The notes beneath the pieces are model-generated. The model was given only the letters and a program-made list of their open reading frames with translations, did not search any database and was not told where the DNA came from. This document shows, in pieces, positions 1 to 10,127 of a stretch of DNA of 64,000 bases; position 1 is the stretch's first letter; every line of letters starts with the position of its first letter. The translations under genes and the position numbers were made by a program. This stretch comes from Ophiobolus disseminans (Eukaryota > Ascomycota > Dothideomycetes > Pleosporales > Phaeosphaeriaceae), in the NCBI GenBank assembly GCA_010093685.1, contig MU006219.1, forward strand, positions 887,531 through 951,530. Reading direction: 5' to 3'.

Positions 1-3000
1 GCAGGCGGTGGAAGCGGTCGGATAGGGCACGATCAGGGGATGCTGTCCCCACCACAGAGATCTCAGGAGCAGCTTTCTCCAAGCTACGAGAATGGCCTTC
101 CTTCTGCGCGGCCCGCGTCAGCAAACACACCCATTGGCCTGCGTCCCCAGGGGCTGGGCCTGTCGCAAAAGACTGAGCATGCCCAACAGTTCGACACACC
201 CTCGCAGTCCTCGACGCACTTGTCGCCCTCGATTATATCTCCAGGCTACTCGAGCTTCTCTAGATCACAAACGTCGTTGATGAGCGGCATAAGCGAGAAG
301 CTGTCTGGTGGTTCCAAGGGCGGGTCTACACCTACAGCAGTACCGGCCAAGGGGAAATCAAGGCTCAACCTGCGCAATCCCATGTCGCTTCTAATGCGAC
401 GAAGATCTGGTCAGACACTGGACCCTCTGTCAGACGAAGCTCTGGTGACCCACCGCTCGCCCGCCGCTGCTCCTTCCATGCCCGACAACTACGACCCACG
501 GATTCGTGGCAACAGGGTGCACGACTTTAATGCCCCTAGGATAAACAGGAACTATTCATACAACAATGCGTATGGCGAAGACCAGACACAGCAACAAGTG
601 GGCCGTGCCAGTCCGCCCAAGATAGACCGAGAGCATACTCCTGTCTTCCGCGAACACTTCGATGATGATACTAGCTACGAGCAGTCGCAAGCTGCTATCA
701 GAGCTGAGCAACTGGTAAACAAGGACTTCCTCGCGAGGAACTCTGTACAATTCCCACCACCGAGCTATTCTCCACCACCACCTCCACCAGTCGCCAAAGA
801 CTTGCCGCCAGCTCCTCCTCCACCTCCTCCTGCCCCGAAACCTTCGCCACCGCCCCGCCCCTCCTTCAACGGTGCCGATAGTGTGTTATCTCCTGTATTT
901 GAGTCAGATGATCCAATGGACGTCTCCACCGAAGCAACGCCCAGGAAAAGGAAGTCGACCAAAACGCCACCACCGATACGGTCACGAGCGACGTCTGTCA
1001 CTGACCCATCATTTCAGCCTGCTGGGCTACCCACGCATTTCACGAGTAGAGCATCGAGGTTTAGCTTTCAAATCTCTGGTGGTAGCGACTCCGCCCAAGA
1101 AGCGATACTGGAAGAGAGGCATAAGCAAAAGGCAGCCGAGAAGGCTTCGAAACAGGTTCGCATGTCTACCAACACAATCGACGACGAATACGACGAGTAC
1201 GGGATAGACGACTATGATATGGATGGCGGTTTCGAGGAAGAGATACCGATGCTTGGGGAGGAAGACGACTTCGGTGGCCTCGGAGATCAGAGTATGGATC
1301 GTGATTTCGAAGACGAGATACCCATGCTAGGCGAGGAAGAAGAGTTTGGAGGCCTTGGAAACCAGAGCTTGGACGCTGGAATCAACACTTTCGACTTTTC
1401 CAATTTGTCGATACAACCAAATATCAACGACCCTACTAGTCCGCTCAGCCCTATGGGTCAACTGCAGACACCTGTAGACGCGAACGGCAATCCCATAGGC
1501 TTCGCTATGTCGGAGCAGATGCTGCGGCAGTTCCAGCAGCCTGCGGTTAGTGGTCTTTCAAAAGTACAACAGGAGCCAACCGCGTACGCTGAGATTCCTT
1601 TTGGCGAAAAGCAAAGTCTCGACGATCTGGGACTTGACGACGACATGTACTTCGATGATGGCTTGATTGGAGAGCCGGACGGAAATGATGCAGCAGAGTT
1701 TGACGAAAGTGTGTTTGATAATCCTGACGGCCCACTCTACGAGAGGAAGATGAAGCCTCCCGCGGCTGAAGAGGCTCCAAATTCCCTCTCGTCATATCCA
1801 CCCGCATTTCTCAACTCCGAGTCAGGCTACGAGGCGGATGACGATACTGTGACTAGGCATCTGGACACGTCTGAGCCCTCGCTGGTTCACAAGAACTCCG
1901 TCGCACAACAGCGCGTCGTACCCGACTTCAACAACATGAATGCATACCACGGTGCTCTTGCTGATGCCGCCACTCGTGCTGAGGCTGCCGGTAGATTTGC
2001 ACGCAAGGCGAGTGTTGACGCTGGTCGATCGAGTTCTGATGTCGAGGACATGTCGTCGCTGAGCAATTCTCGCCCAAGTCTGGTGCCCGACGACGGCCGT
2101 TTCAGCCTCGATACCGAAGGAGGCTTTCCTCAAGACGATGACGTCTTTGGTATGAGCTCCAGCTACGTTGACGACTACGAATACAGCGACTTTGAGTCTG
2201 GTCTAGAAGACGATCCGATGATTGCTGCAGCCAATGCCGAAGCACTAGCCTTTGATGACGACGGATTCTATGGCCAGGAATTTGGTTTCTATGCTTCTGC
2301 AGTTGGCGACTCTCCAAACGCCTGGGGTGGCTTCTTTGGTCCTTCTGGGCTGGGTCGCGCTGTCAGTGGCCGAAATGCTGTACGAGAGCCTAACCTAACA
2401 CCCATTACCGAGCGCAGCGAATACAGTACCCGCAATTCATTCATCAGTCTCAATCACTTCCGCGATGGTCAGCAACCACTCGCTAGCCCTGGCTTGGCGC
2501 AGCTTGCTCGTATGAGCCCGTATGGCTGGCCAGAAGAGGAGGACATGAGTCTTGACGCGCTGATGAAGTTACGCAAGGGAGCATTCGGCGCCAGTGCTAC
2601 TAGTCTACCTGGGAGCACATCAAATAGCCCGCGTAACTCGTCCCCTATGGGCATGCAGTTTGTCCCACGGATGTCAAGTCCGGTAGGCAATCGCATGAAG
2701 GAGCACTCGGGCAGTGAGCTTGAGAGCGACGAGTCAACCAATATTGAAGATGGATTCGAGGGCGATGAGGAAGACGACGATGGGTTGATGGATGCTGTTA
2801 ATGGCGCTTATGAAGACGAGCGTTACAGCGACGATAGCGCTGGTGAAGAACGACCTGAAAGTCCCACGCTTACCGTGAGCGATTACAACTCACTATCCAG
2901 TCCCGATGGCCGTCTAACGGAAGATATGCCGCCATTGCCATCGACTGCGCAGCTACAAGCTTTACATAGCATGCAGTCGCCGTCTCACATGCCGCTTCCC

Positions 3001-3405
3001 ATGTCGCCGGATGGACACTCTTTCAAGTCACCAACCAACATGCCGCTTCCCATGTCGCCATACGGTATGCCGTTAGCATCGCCTTTCGTACCCCAACAGC
3101 GACCAGCAGGCCCACCATCTATCGACACTTCACTTTCTTCACCATCCGCCACGCTCTCTACATCAACCGGGCCACGCCGACAATCCTTGGTGTCACCCAT
3201 CTCAAACTCATCACCCATCACCCCAGGTGGCGGCGGATGGAGAGGCGGGCACTCGAGAAAGACTAGTGCTGCTGATAGCGTCACGTATGTGCGTGACCAC
3301 GACGAAGCTGGCGAGGGCCGATGGATCCTCGAGCGTAGACGCACAGCCGAGAGCGGAGAGCTTGAGCTCATAGGACGGGAGATTGTCGAAGGAGGGAGGA
3401 TATGA
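1..3405 (+). CDS. large disordered protein, 5' end outside window
   Basis: I do not recognise this protein. The reading frame is open from base 1 to the stop at 3403-3405. An ATG occurs at 40, but the frame upstream of it is also open and has the same Gly/Ser-rich flavour, so the gene probably begins left of the window. From the ATG it is 1121 residues. It is almost wholly low complexity: Ser/Pro-rich at both ends, a polyproline block (about residues 246-280), then long acidic stretches. A 25-residue acidic segment is duplicated in tandem (residues 395-419 and 420-444). MPLPMSP occurs twice near residues 985-1010. The last ~55 residues are the most ordered-looking part (VTYVRDHDEAG, WILERRRTAESGELELIG) and resemble a C-terminal box I recall from fungal hypothetical proteins. 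No transmembrane segment or catalytic motif is seen. A scaffold or regulatory role is possible but unsupported. Confidence 0.8.
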   Translation, partial: AGGGSGRIGHDQGMLSPPQRSQEQLSPSYENGLPSARPASANTPIGLRPQGLGLSQKTEHAQQFDTPSQSSTHLSPSIISPGYSSFSRSQTSLMSGISEKLSGGSKGGSTPTAVPAKGKSRLNLRNPMSLLMRRRSGQTLDPLSDEALVTHRSPAAAPSMPDNYDPRIRGNRVHDFNAPRINRNYSYNNAYGEDQTQQQVGRASPPKIDREHTPVFREHFDDDTSYEQSQAAIRAEQLVNKDFLARNSVQFPPPSYSPPPPPPVAKDLPPAPPPPPPAPKPSPPPRPSFNGADSVLSPVFESDDPMDVSTEATPRKRKSTKTPPPIRSRATSVTDPSFQPAGLPTHFTSRASRFSFQISGGSDSAQEAILEERHKQKAAEKASKQVRMSTNTIDDEYDEYGIDDYDMDGGFEEEIPMLGEEDDFGGLGDQSMDRDFEDEIPMLGEEEEFGGLGNQSLDAGINTFDFSNLSIQPNINDPTSPLSPMGQLQTPVDANGNPIGFAMSEQMLRQFQQPAVSGLSKVQQEPTAYAEIPFGEKQSLDDLGLDDDMYFDDGLIGEPDGNDAAEFDESVFDNPDGPLYERKMKPPAAEEAPNSLSSYPPAFLNSESGYEADDDTVTRHLDTSEPSLVHKNSVAQQRVVPDFNNMNAYHGALADAATRAEAAGRFARKASVDAGRSSSDVEDMSSLSNSRPSLVPDDGRFSLDTEGGFPQDDDVFGMSSSYVDDYEYSDFESGLEDDPMIAAANAEALAFDDDGFYGQEFGFYASAVGDSPNAWGGFFGPSGLGRAVSGRNAVREPNLTPITERSEYSTRNSFISLNHFRDGQQPLASPGLAQLARMSPYGWPEEEDMSLDALMKLRKGAFGASATSLPGSTSNSPRNSSPMGMQFVPRMSSPVGNRMKEHSGSELESDESTNIEDGFEGDEEDDDGLMDAVNGAYEDERYSDDSAGEERPESPTLTVSDYNSLSSPDGRLTEDMPPLPSTAQLQALHSMQSPSHMPLPMSPDGHSFKSPTNMPLPMSPYGMPLASPFVPQQRPAGPPSIDTSLSSPSATLSTSTGPRRQSLVSPISNSSPITPGGGGWRGGHSRKTSAADSVTYVRDHDEAGEGRWILERRRTAESGELELIGREIVEGGRI
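1222..1371 (+). repeat. 75-bp in-frame tandem duplication
   Basis: Two adjacent 75-bp units (1222-1296 and 1297-1371) encode 25 residues each around the core EIPMLGEE..FGGLG.QS. They differ at several bases, so the duplication is not fresh. It lies in the acidic middle of the disordered protein. Confidence 0.8.
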
Positions 3406-4129
3406 GATTGATTCTTCCTTTTTTTTGGCCCTCGGGCGCTTTTTGGAGAACGATGCATTGTCGGCGTTTCAGCGATTGCTTGCATACATGATGAAGAACG
3501 GGCTGGACCTTTGATATGAAGATAGCTAGTAGATATTATAATATTGATGATGGCATAGCTTGAAAGAATAATCCGTGCCCATCTCGTAACTGAACTACGG
3601 GCACAACCGCTGGCTTCAACGTCCGGCGCCTTTTCCGCAACACGATGTGATCGGCAGACCCTGGCACCGTTCGTTCTTCGAATACGAGAGGCAAGCTCGA
3701 GCCCTTGAAACCTCGGCTTGCATACTTGAGCATTGATACACATAAGTCTTTTCTTTTTCCTGCACGCCTTATCGTGCATCGCTTCACCCTTCATTATGAA
3801 ACGCGTCATTGCCAAGGCTTCAGTTGCCGATTCCCGCGTCTCGTTTCCCCATTCGTCGGCGTTGCGTGTCGTGTGCAAGGAAGCTGCAACGAGGATGAGA
3901 GTCAAGAAATGTTGGCGCAGGGAGCCATAATTGTCTCTCCTTTCTTTGGGTTTTAATTGTCAAGTGCAGCTTTGTCGAGTAGTGCTTCATTCGTTCTCCT
4001 GCGCTGTTATCTGTTTTGCGACTTCAGATATCCCGCGACGCTTCAGACGGCACAACACAGCACGACGCTGCGGCGCAAATGCAAACTTCCCACCTCCCAC
4101 GATAAACGAACCGCTCCCTGCCGCCCACC
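3406..4129. other. intergenic: 3' region and carboxylesterase leader
   Basis: No gene is supported here. A T-rich run just after 3415 may belong to the 3' end of the upstream transcript. The last ~60 bases before the next start are C-rich and end in CCCACCATGG, a good fungal start context. Short open frames around 3700-3950 look like chance. Confidence 0.6.
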
Positions 4130-6001
4130 ATGGCCATTCGCGCCCTCAACTCCTCCCTCATCTTCGACCGGCGCGTCATCCTCGGCCTCGCCGCATGCGT
4201 AGTACTCTCCTTCACATTCGCCTTCCTCTACTCGCCCGACCTGCGCCCGAGTGCAAACTGGATACCGCCTCTGACGTCCAAGCCCGCGCCCTTCTTCGCT
4301 GCGCCGCCGAAGAACCCCTCAGACCCCAATATCGTCACGCTAGACTACCTGGCGATCAAGCCGAATGTCAGCGACAAGGTGCGGTCCTACTGGAATATAC
4401 CGTATGCGGCGAGCGCGTCGGGGAGGAACCGCTTCAGAGGCCCGCAGCCGGTGAATCGGACGTATGGCATTGGCAGGAATGAGAAGCCGCTGGTGTGGGA
4501 TGGCGCGTTGGGCATGTGTCCCAGGATACAGAAGATTGATGCAAAACAGAGGAATAGGGAAGATGTTGCGGGCGAGGATGTGCTGGGAATCACAACAAGA
4601 ATCACAGAGGATTGCCTGAGTCTGAACGTGTTTACGCCGATTGACGCGGAGGCTGGAGACGATTTGCCTGTGTTGGTGAACATTCCCGGTGGTGGCTTCC
4701 ATCTCCCGGGAAGAAGTAATGGCGGTGAGATGGTGGAGAAGGCTCGGAGAGCAAGGGGCGTGAACGGGAAGCTGGATAAGGGGATTGTGGTCGTCACGAT
4801 GTACTATCGCAACGGCATATACGGATTCTTGTCTGGGGAAGAGATTGCGAAAGACGGCGACTATAACAATGCGCTCAAGGATCAGAGAGCGGCGTTGGAG
4901 TGGGTGCAGAAGTACATTCGTTACTTTGGAGGCAATCCAGACCATGTGGTTACGATGGGGACGAGTGCTGGTGGTGCATCAGTACTGCTGCAACTCACAG
5001 CCAACGAAGGAGACCACCACGTCGCAGTCCCAGGAACAGGCCGGAAACCTCTCTTCCACGGCGCGATCGCACAGAGTCCAGCAAGCCCAACATTCTTCAC
5101 GCCTACGCAAGCTGAGAAGTTCTGGAACGAAGTCGCCTCAGGCCTGAATTGTACCGACGTCGCCTGCGTCCGCGCCTCGACCCCTGGCGACCTCTACTAC
5201 GAAAACTACCCCATGTCCTTCCCCGACCGCGACACGCCTCCCCGCTGGATGTGGGCACCCACCACCGAGCCCAAAGGTGGCATGTGGACGCAGCCCGCGC
5301 CCGCCGCCATCATGTCCGGGACATACGCCAAAGTACCGACCATTTTCGGCTTCACATCTAACGAAGGAAGCGACCAAGTCAAGAAAGACACCGACTCGGA
5401 AGGCGCCTTCAAGTCCTACCTCAAAGACCACTACCCCCTCCTCACAGACGCAGACCTCACCCTCCTCGCCAAAACCTTCCCAAACGACCGCCATTGGCCC
5501 GACAGCGGCGCCTACTGGGACGCCGTCGCCAAAGCCCAAGGCGCAATCCGCTACATCTGCCCCACATACCTCGCCTCCAACGCCATGTCCAAGCATAACC
5601 CGTCCTCGGTGCCCACCTACCAGTACCAATGGGACGTCATGTGGGGCGTCGACATCGAGAACGGCTACGGCACTAAGCACGCCGGCACCGTCGGGCAGGT
5701 CATGGTGCGCCGCAAAAACGAAATCTCGGACTATTTCATCAGCTTCGTAAAGTACCTCGACCCCAACGTCGAGCGCGGCGCCAGCACGCCCGAGTGGGAG
5801 CGTCTGGATGAACGCAAGCGGCGCATGTTTTTTACGAATATTAAGGAGGGCGGGAAGAGGGGGGATGGCACGAATATGTTGGGTAAGATGCGCATGTGGA
5901 TGGAGGGCAGGGATGCGAAGAGGGAGCAAGAGTGTGTGGTTGTCGAGGGGTTGATGGGGAGGTTGCAGATGAAGGGTGTAGAGGCGCTGAAGATTAATTG
6001 A
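4130..6001 (+). CDS. type-B carboxylesterase, N-terminally membrane anchored
   Basis: A single-exon gene of 623 residues, of the carboxylesterase type B / cholinesterase-like alpha/beta hydrolase family. Residues 15-35 form one hydrophobic segment after a short basic N-terminus, so it reads as a signal anchor (type II membrane protein) or an uncleaved secretion signal. The family signature EDCLSLNVFTP is present, as is the oxyanion-hole GGG near residue 187. The nucleophile is Ser279 in GTSAGG, where GESAGA is more usual. The acid is probably Glu412 (SNEGS) and the base probably His517 (GTKHAGTVGQ). Length matches fungal members. The start has a strong context (ACCATGG). The substrate cannot be told from sequence; such enzymes hydrolyse carboxylic esters in the secretory pathway or outside the cell. 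The neighbours give no pathway hint. Confidence 0.9.
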   Translation: MAIRALNSSLIFDRRVILGLAACVVLSFTFAFLYSPDLRPSANWIPPLTSKPAPFFAAPPKNPSDPNIVTLDYLAIKPNVSDKVRSYWNIPYAASASGRNRFRGPQPVNRTYGIGRNEKPLVWDGALGMCPRIQKIDAKQRNREDVAGEDVLGITTRITEDCLSLNVFTPIDAEAGDDLPVLVNIPGGGFHLPGRSNGGEMVEKARRARGVNGKLDKGIVVVTMYYRNGIYGFLSGEEIAKDGDYNNALKDQRAALEWVQKYIRYFGGNPDHVVTMGTSAGGASVLLQLTANEGDHHVAVPGTGRKPLFHGAIAQSPASPTFFTPTQAEKFWNEVASGLNCTDVACVRASTPGDLYYENYPMSFPDRDTPPRWMWAPTTEPKGGMWTQPAPAAIMSGTYAKVPTIFGFTSNEGSDQVKKDTDSEGAFKSYLKDHYPLLTDADLTLLAKTFPNDRHWPDSGAYWDAVAKAQGAIRYICPTYLASNAMSKHNPSSVPTYQYQWDVMWGVDIENGYGTKHAGTVGQVMVRRKNEISDYFISFVKYLDPNVERGASTPEWERLDERKRRMFFTNIKEGGKRGDGTNMLGKMRMWMEGRDAKREQECVVVEGLMGRLQMKGVEALKIN

Positions 6002-6737
6002 GGAAGGTTGTTGTGGTTGATGGGTGTAAGCATTTACAGGAGTTTTGGGAAGATTGGAGATACACACTGGTCTGCGCATTTTGTTGACACATCAAGTAGA
6101 ATCGAAGAAAGAACATCGTACGCATTCGAGTATCCGACGTTTACACCGCCGATTGTGTTCGTTCTTTCCGCGTTAGGCGACATGGGCCCATGTAGCGGTA
6201 AAACTTCATTGGGAAAGCGCGATTAGTGTTTAGCGTACATATCGTGACTTCCACTTTCCTGCTACTTCGCACCATGCATTCGAGCCAGCGAGAGACGGCA
6301 GATATGATACTACGAGGAAGGATGTGTATGCGTTGGGCTGTGCAGTGTTGGGCTGGGCGAGGCAGCTTGGAAGAGATAGAGACATGGCATGCTGAGACCG
6401 CAGCCTTTGACAGTATCCTGTATGTATACGGACACTGGAGATTTGAGTGGCATCGACATGACATCTGACAATGTGCCGACTACAAAGTCGCTCGCAATAT
6501 CATCTAGACTGCATACTCACTACGAAAGCACCCTTCGCGCCTCACAAACGACAAGTGCTATCACCTAGAGAGCGTCCAAGGCCTCTCTCAACAGTGTACA
6601 GCAGGTCTCTCCCCTCTCTTACTTCGAACAAGCCCTCCCTAGCTCCGTATCTCCCTATATGAGTCCACGCGATCACTAGTTCTTCTCCATACCACTCTCT
6701 TTACCTTTTATTCCTTCCACTCGACACCAATACAACG
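6002..6737. other. intergenic before GTPase gene, CT-rich leader
   Basis: No gene is supported. The stretch 6678-6722 is strongly CT-rich on the + strand and lies directly before the ATG at 6738, as in many fungal core promoters and leaders. The remaining ~650 bases show no repeat or conserved open frame that I can see. Confidence 0.5.
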
Positions 6738-9700
6738 ATGGCAAAACCTCAGAGAACCGCAAAAGCAAAGGCTCTTACCCCAAAGGGCCCCGTCGGCTTA
6801 GACCTCACCGATCAGCCAGTGATCATATCGACGAGCAAAGAGCCTATCGATGTCCAGGTTTACGTCGATCGACTAAGCGACATATTCGCACAAGCAAAGT
6901 CAGACATGGCAAAACTCGAAGCCGATGGCTTTGGTACAGATACTGCACCACCGCCGTACACCGCAGGCACTACCACGAAGCGCAAAGGTGCGTTTCTGAC
7001 TATTGATATCGTGACTTTTTGCTAACAAGAACGTAGCGTACGAGCTGGGGACTGACATAAATGCGGAAGACGAAGAAGACGACGAGGATCTCTACATCAA
7101 ACATGATCCTAATTCTGAGGAGCTACCCCATCTTCCAATCTATCATCCAGCATACAAGATAGCAGAAAGACCTGTCCCGGAAGTCCTTCAGGTCTTCTAC
7201 GACTTCATTCAAGCACACCCATACAGTGATGCTGAAGTGCAGCATCTCTTGAATGAGATTGAGCAACAACTCAAGATACCCTACGGAAACCAGCTCAAGA
7301 TTGGGCTAGTCGGGGAAGCTGGTGCGGGCAAGTCTGCTCTACTGAATGCGATGTTTGGCATTCCTAACTTGACTGTTGAAGTAACCAAGGCCCCAGCTTA
7401 ACGATTGGGCGAGGCTAAAATACATTGATAGGGCGCCGAAGGCGAAAGCGTCACGAACGTGGTCGTTGAGTTCGCTCCTATGTCGGAAACCCAAAAAAAG
7501 CCCCTATGCTGCCGAGGTCGAGTTCTTCAGCTCCGCCATATGTCAACGCATGGTTGAAACAATGTTGCGCAAAAGCTACATACGCACACAGAAAGAAAGA
7601 GATGGCGAAGAAGCTGACGACGAAGAACGCACTGAAGCCAATACTGCCGTGGACTGTCTGTGTATCTTGTTCCACAACCACGAAGAGTTCTCATGTCGCG
7701 AGGCTGGCGAGAATTTCTTAGCATCGGCCATATCATCCTCAGACCCCCGGATCCTCGAGAAGCTCAAGAGATGGACAGACGAAGTCCTGTCTTCTTTCAT
7801 TCCCAATGGACAGCGTCTCTTTCTCAACTCTGACACAATGGAAAATCTTACCGAGCTGTTCCTACCTTTCACAAGAGAGGTAGACGATGCTACCTTCGGA
7901 GACAAGCCGCTCGAATTCTCCCCGTGGCCTTTCGTACGGCTTGTCCGCGTTTGTTTCAACCACCCCATCACCAGCCAAGGCATCACTATAGGTGATCTCC
8001 CTGGGTCAAACGACTACAACACGATGCGGACGCTCAACACGCAGCGGTACCTGAAAGACTGTGATCTCACCATCTGCGTTGCAAAGTGCGATCGCCCCGA
8101 GTCTAGCAAGTCACTACAGGGAGGCCTATACGCTAATATTTCGGAGACGTCGGAGTGGAAGCGTCATCATTGTCATCACAAAAACAGATGATCTCAACAT
8201 GAAGACCAAGTCTATTATTTCACTCAGCCCACAAGAAGAAGAGGTGTTAGCTATGATACAAAGAAACGTCAAAGCCTCGGAAAAGCAAACAGAAGAAAAC
8301 CGTCGAGAGATTAAGAAGGTGAAAGGCGACATCAACACGGTCAACACTCTGGCCGCAGATAACAGCCGCATTGAGTATGATATGCCCCAACCCAATAGAG
8401 AGTACCATCAACTGACCTGCTTATAGCCGACGCATCAAGAAAATTCAGAATGAGTAAGCTTAAGTTTCTGATACGGTAATACATCCACTAACCTCGACAT
8501 CAGAGCGCTAGAACTGAGGGTCCTCGCTCGGAGTACGAAAATCACAAACAACCTTGCTCGGAGTTACCGTACGAATACTAAAAATGAGGTCAGAGTTCCG
8601 ATATTCTGCGTATCTAACACCGAGTATATGCTTCGTGTGGCCGGCATCTCACCAAACAATCTCCCGGTGTTGTCCCTCGCGAACACTCAGTTACCCCTTT
8701 TCCGGGCACACATCTATGCCGCCCGCTCCAAGGGAAAGTTTGCCGTGCTAGACCATTACTGTCTCCACTCTGTTCCTACAACCTTCAACATTATCGAGAT
8801 GTCATGCAGCACTTCGAATCTGGATCGAAAGGAACATCTAGTTGGTATTGTCAACAAAGCTAGCGAGGTATGTATATAGTTCATCGGCCGATGGTGGCTA
8901 CTAACGTGTAGTAGGAGATGAAGGAGCATATAGATCTCTTGTTCGAAAGGTTTATTGCGGTGGATATCGAGGAGTTGATCAAGGGTCTGCGTAGGTGGTG
9001 ATTGCTCTCTATCTCATGCATTCTTTTAACGAGCTATAGACTCATCGCAGGCTGATTTTGCAACCGCCGCCGAGGGCAAGTGCAAGAAGTTCAGCCAGAA
9101 GCCGGTGAGTGGTGCTCGCTGATGGATATACACTCCTTACTGACATTTGCCAGTATGGGCCCGCTAGCCATCGAGCATTTGTCCGCAATTACGGTATTGA
9201 ACGATATTGCTGGATGGCCTTCAACGCTGAAAACTTTTAGGAAGCCACAAGACGAAGTCTGTTGGCGAGGCAAATTGGAATGACGAGTTCCTAGAATCTG
9301 TCAAGCCTCACATAGACCGGACCTTCGGCAAGCTCATCGAGGAGCAAACCTTAGTCCTCAAGACAGATCTCTCTCAGTCGATCCGCGAAGTCATCCATAG
9401 ACTCGACCAAGACCTGAGAGGTAAGCAACACCTCCGTTACTATCCACGGCGCATACTGACGTTTTTGCAGGCAACCCCGCCGCATTAGTGTGCAATGCAT
9501 ACAAGACTGTCTTTCTTGATAACTTCAAGCAGTATCAAACGAACATCACTTCAAGTGTCCTTCATATGGCCAAGGAGCTTCAGGGAGCGTTCAGGCAAAC
9601 CATACACTATCGAACATCGTCATGCATTTGCTCACCATCCCATAGGAAAGTGCATGTCAAGTCGGCCTCTGATTCCGAGCTCCATTACTTCACGCAAGCG

Positions 9701-10127
9701 ATGGAGCCTATCTACGACTCCTCCAATATACCCACTCCCCCGAAAGGTTCAAGCTCTTGTCACATCCTACATTGCCACGCACTTATGCATATTCACAGGC
9801 TTCAAGACTCTGCATCTCAGTCGCTGCGACATCTTCAAGAAGACGGTCATGGCAGCCGAAGGGCCCTACTTCAAGCTTGTCACCGTCATTCACTCTAAGT
9901 GCAAGCAAGCACTTGAGCAGCAACAGCGAAAGATGAGTCTCGAGATTGAGACTATCCTGCGCCAGATTAAGAAGAACTTTGAGGGCATGTCGACCAAGAA
10001 AGGGAATACTGACTCCTCGGAAGCAAAGGAGTTCCGGAATGAGTTCAACTCTTTGCTCCCGTCTGCAAGAGAAATCATACAAGGTCCGGTCAAGGAGTGT
10101 CTGGAGTTATGCCGCCAGTACAAGTGA
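6738..10127 (+). pseudogene. dynamin-like GTPase (SLIP-GC type), frame-disrupted
   Basis: This looks like a fungal dynamin-family large GTPase resembling nuclear GTPase SLIP-GC. Seen: a P-loop GEAGAGKS with upstream KIGLV at 7300-7340, a DxxG switch in ITIGDLPG near 7985-8010, the G4 motif TKTD near 8180, and a Lys/Glu-rich helical tail ending QYK. Introns fit by phase: 6988-7036, 7381-7431, 8375-8426, 8454-8503, 8868-8914, 8991-9039, 9105-9153, 9421-9470. Between them the frame breaks at least four times: in an A7 run (7493-7499), near 8105-8118, at a T run (9233-9240) and around 9700-9755. Each break leaves family-like sequence on both sides in different frames. Stops do not look RIP-made; the damage is small indels. 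Explanations are a recently dead gene or sequencing errors in homopolymers. The other large gene models in the window need no such breaks, which favours a real pseudogene. Confidence 0.72.

Noticed and set aside
2985..3905. 306-codon minus-strand frame over the end of the disordered protein
   Set aside because: Antisense shadow of a Ser/Pro-rich coding region; no motif.
5138..6079. 313-codon minus-strand frame antisense to the carboxylesterase
   Set aside because: Gly/Val-rich mirror of GC-rich third positions in the esterase gene.
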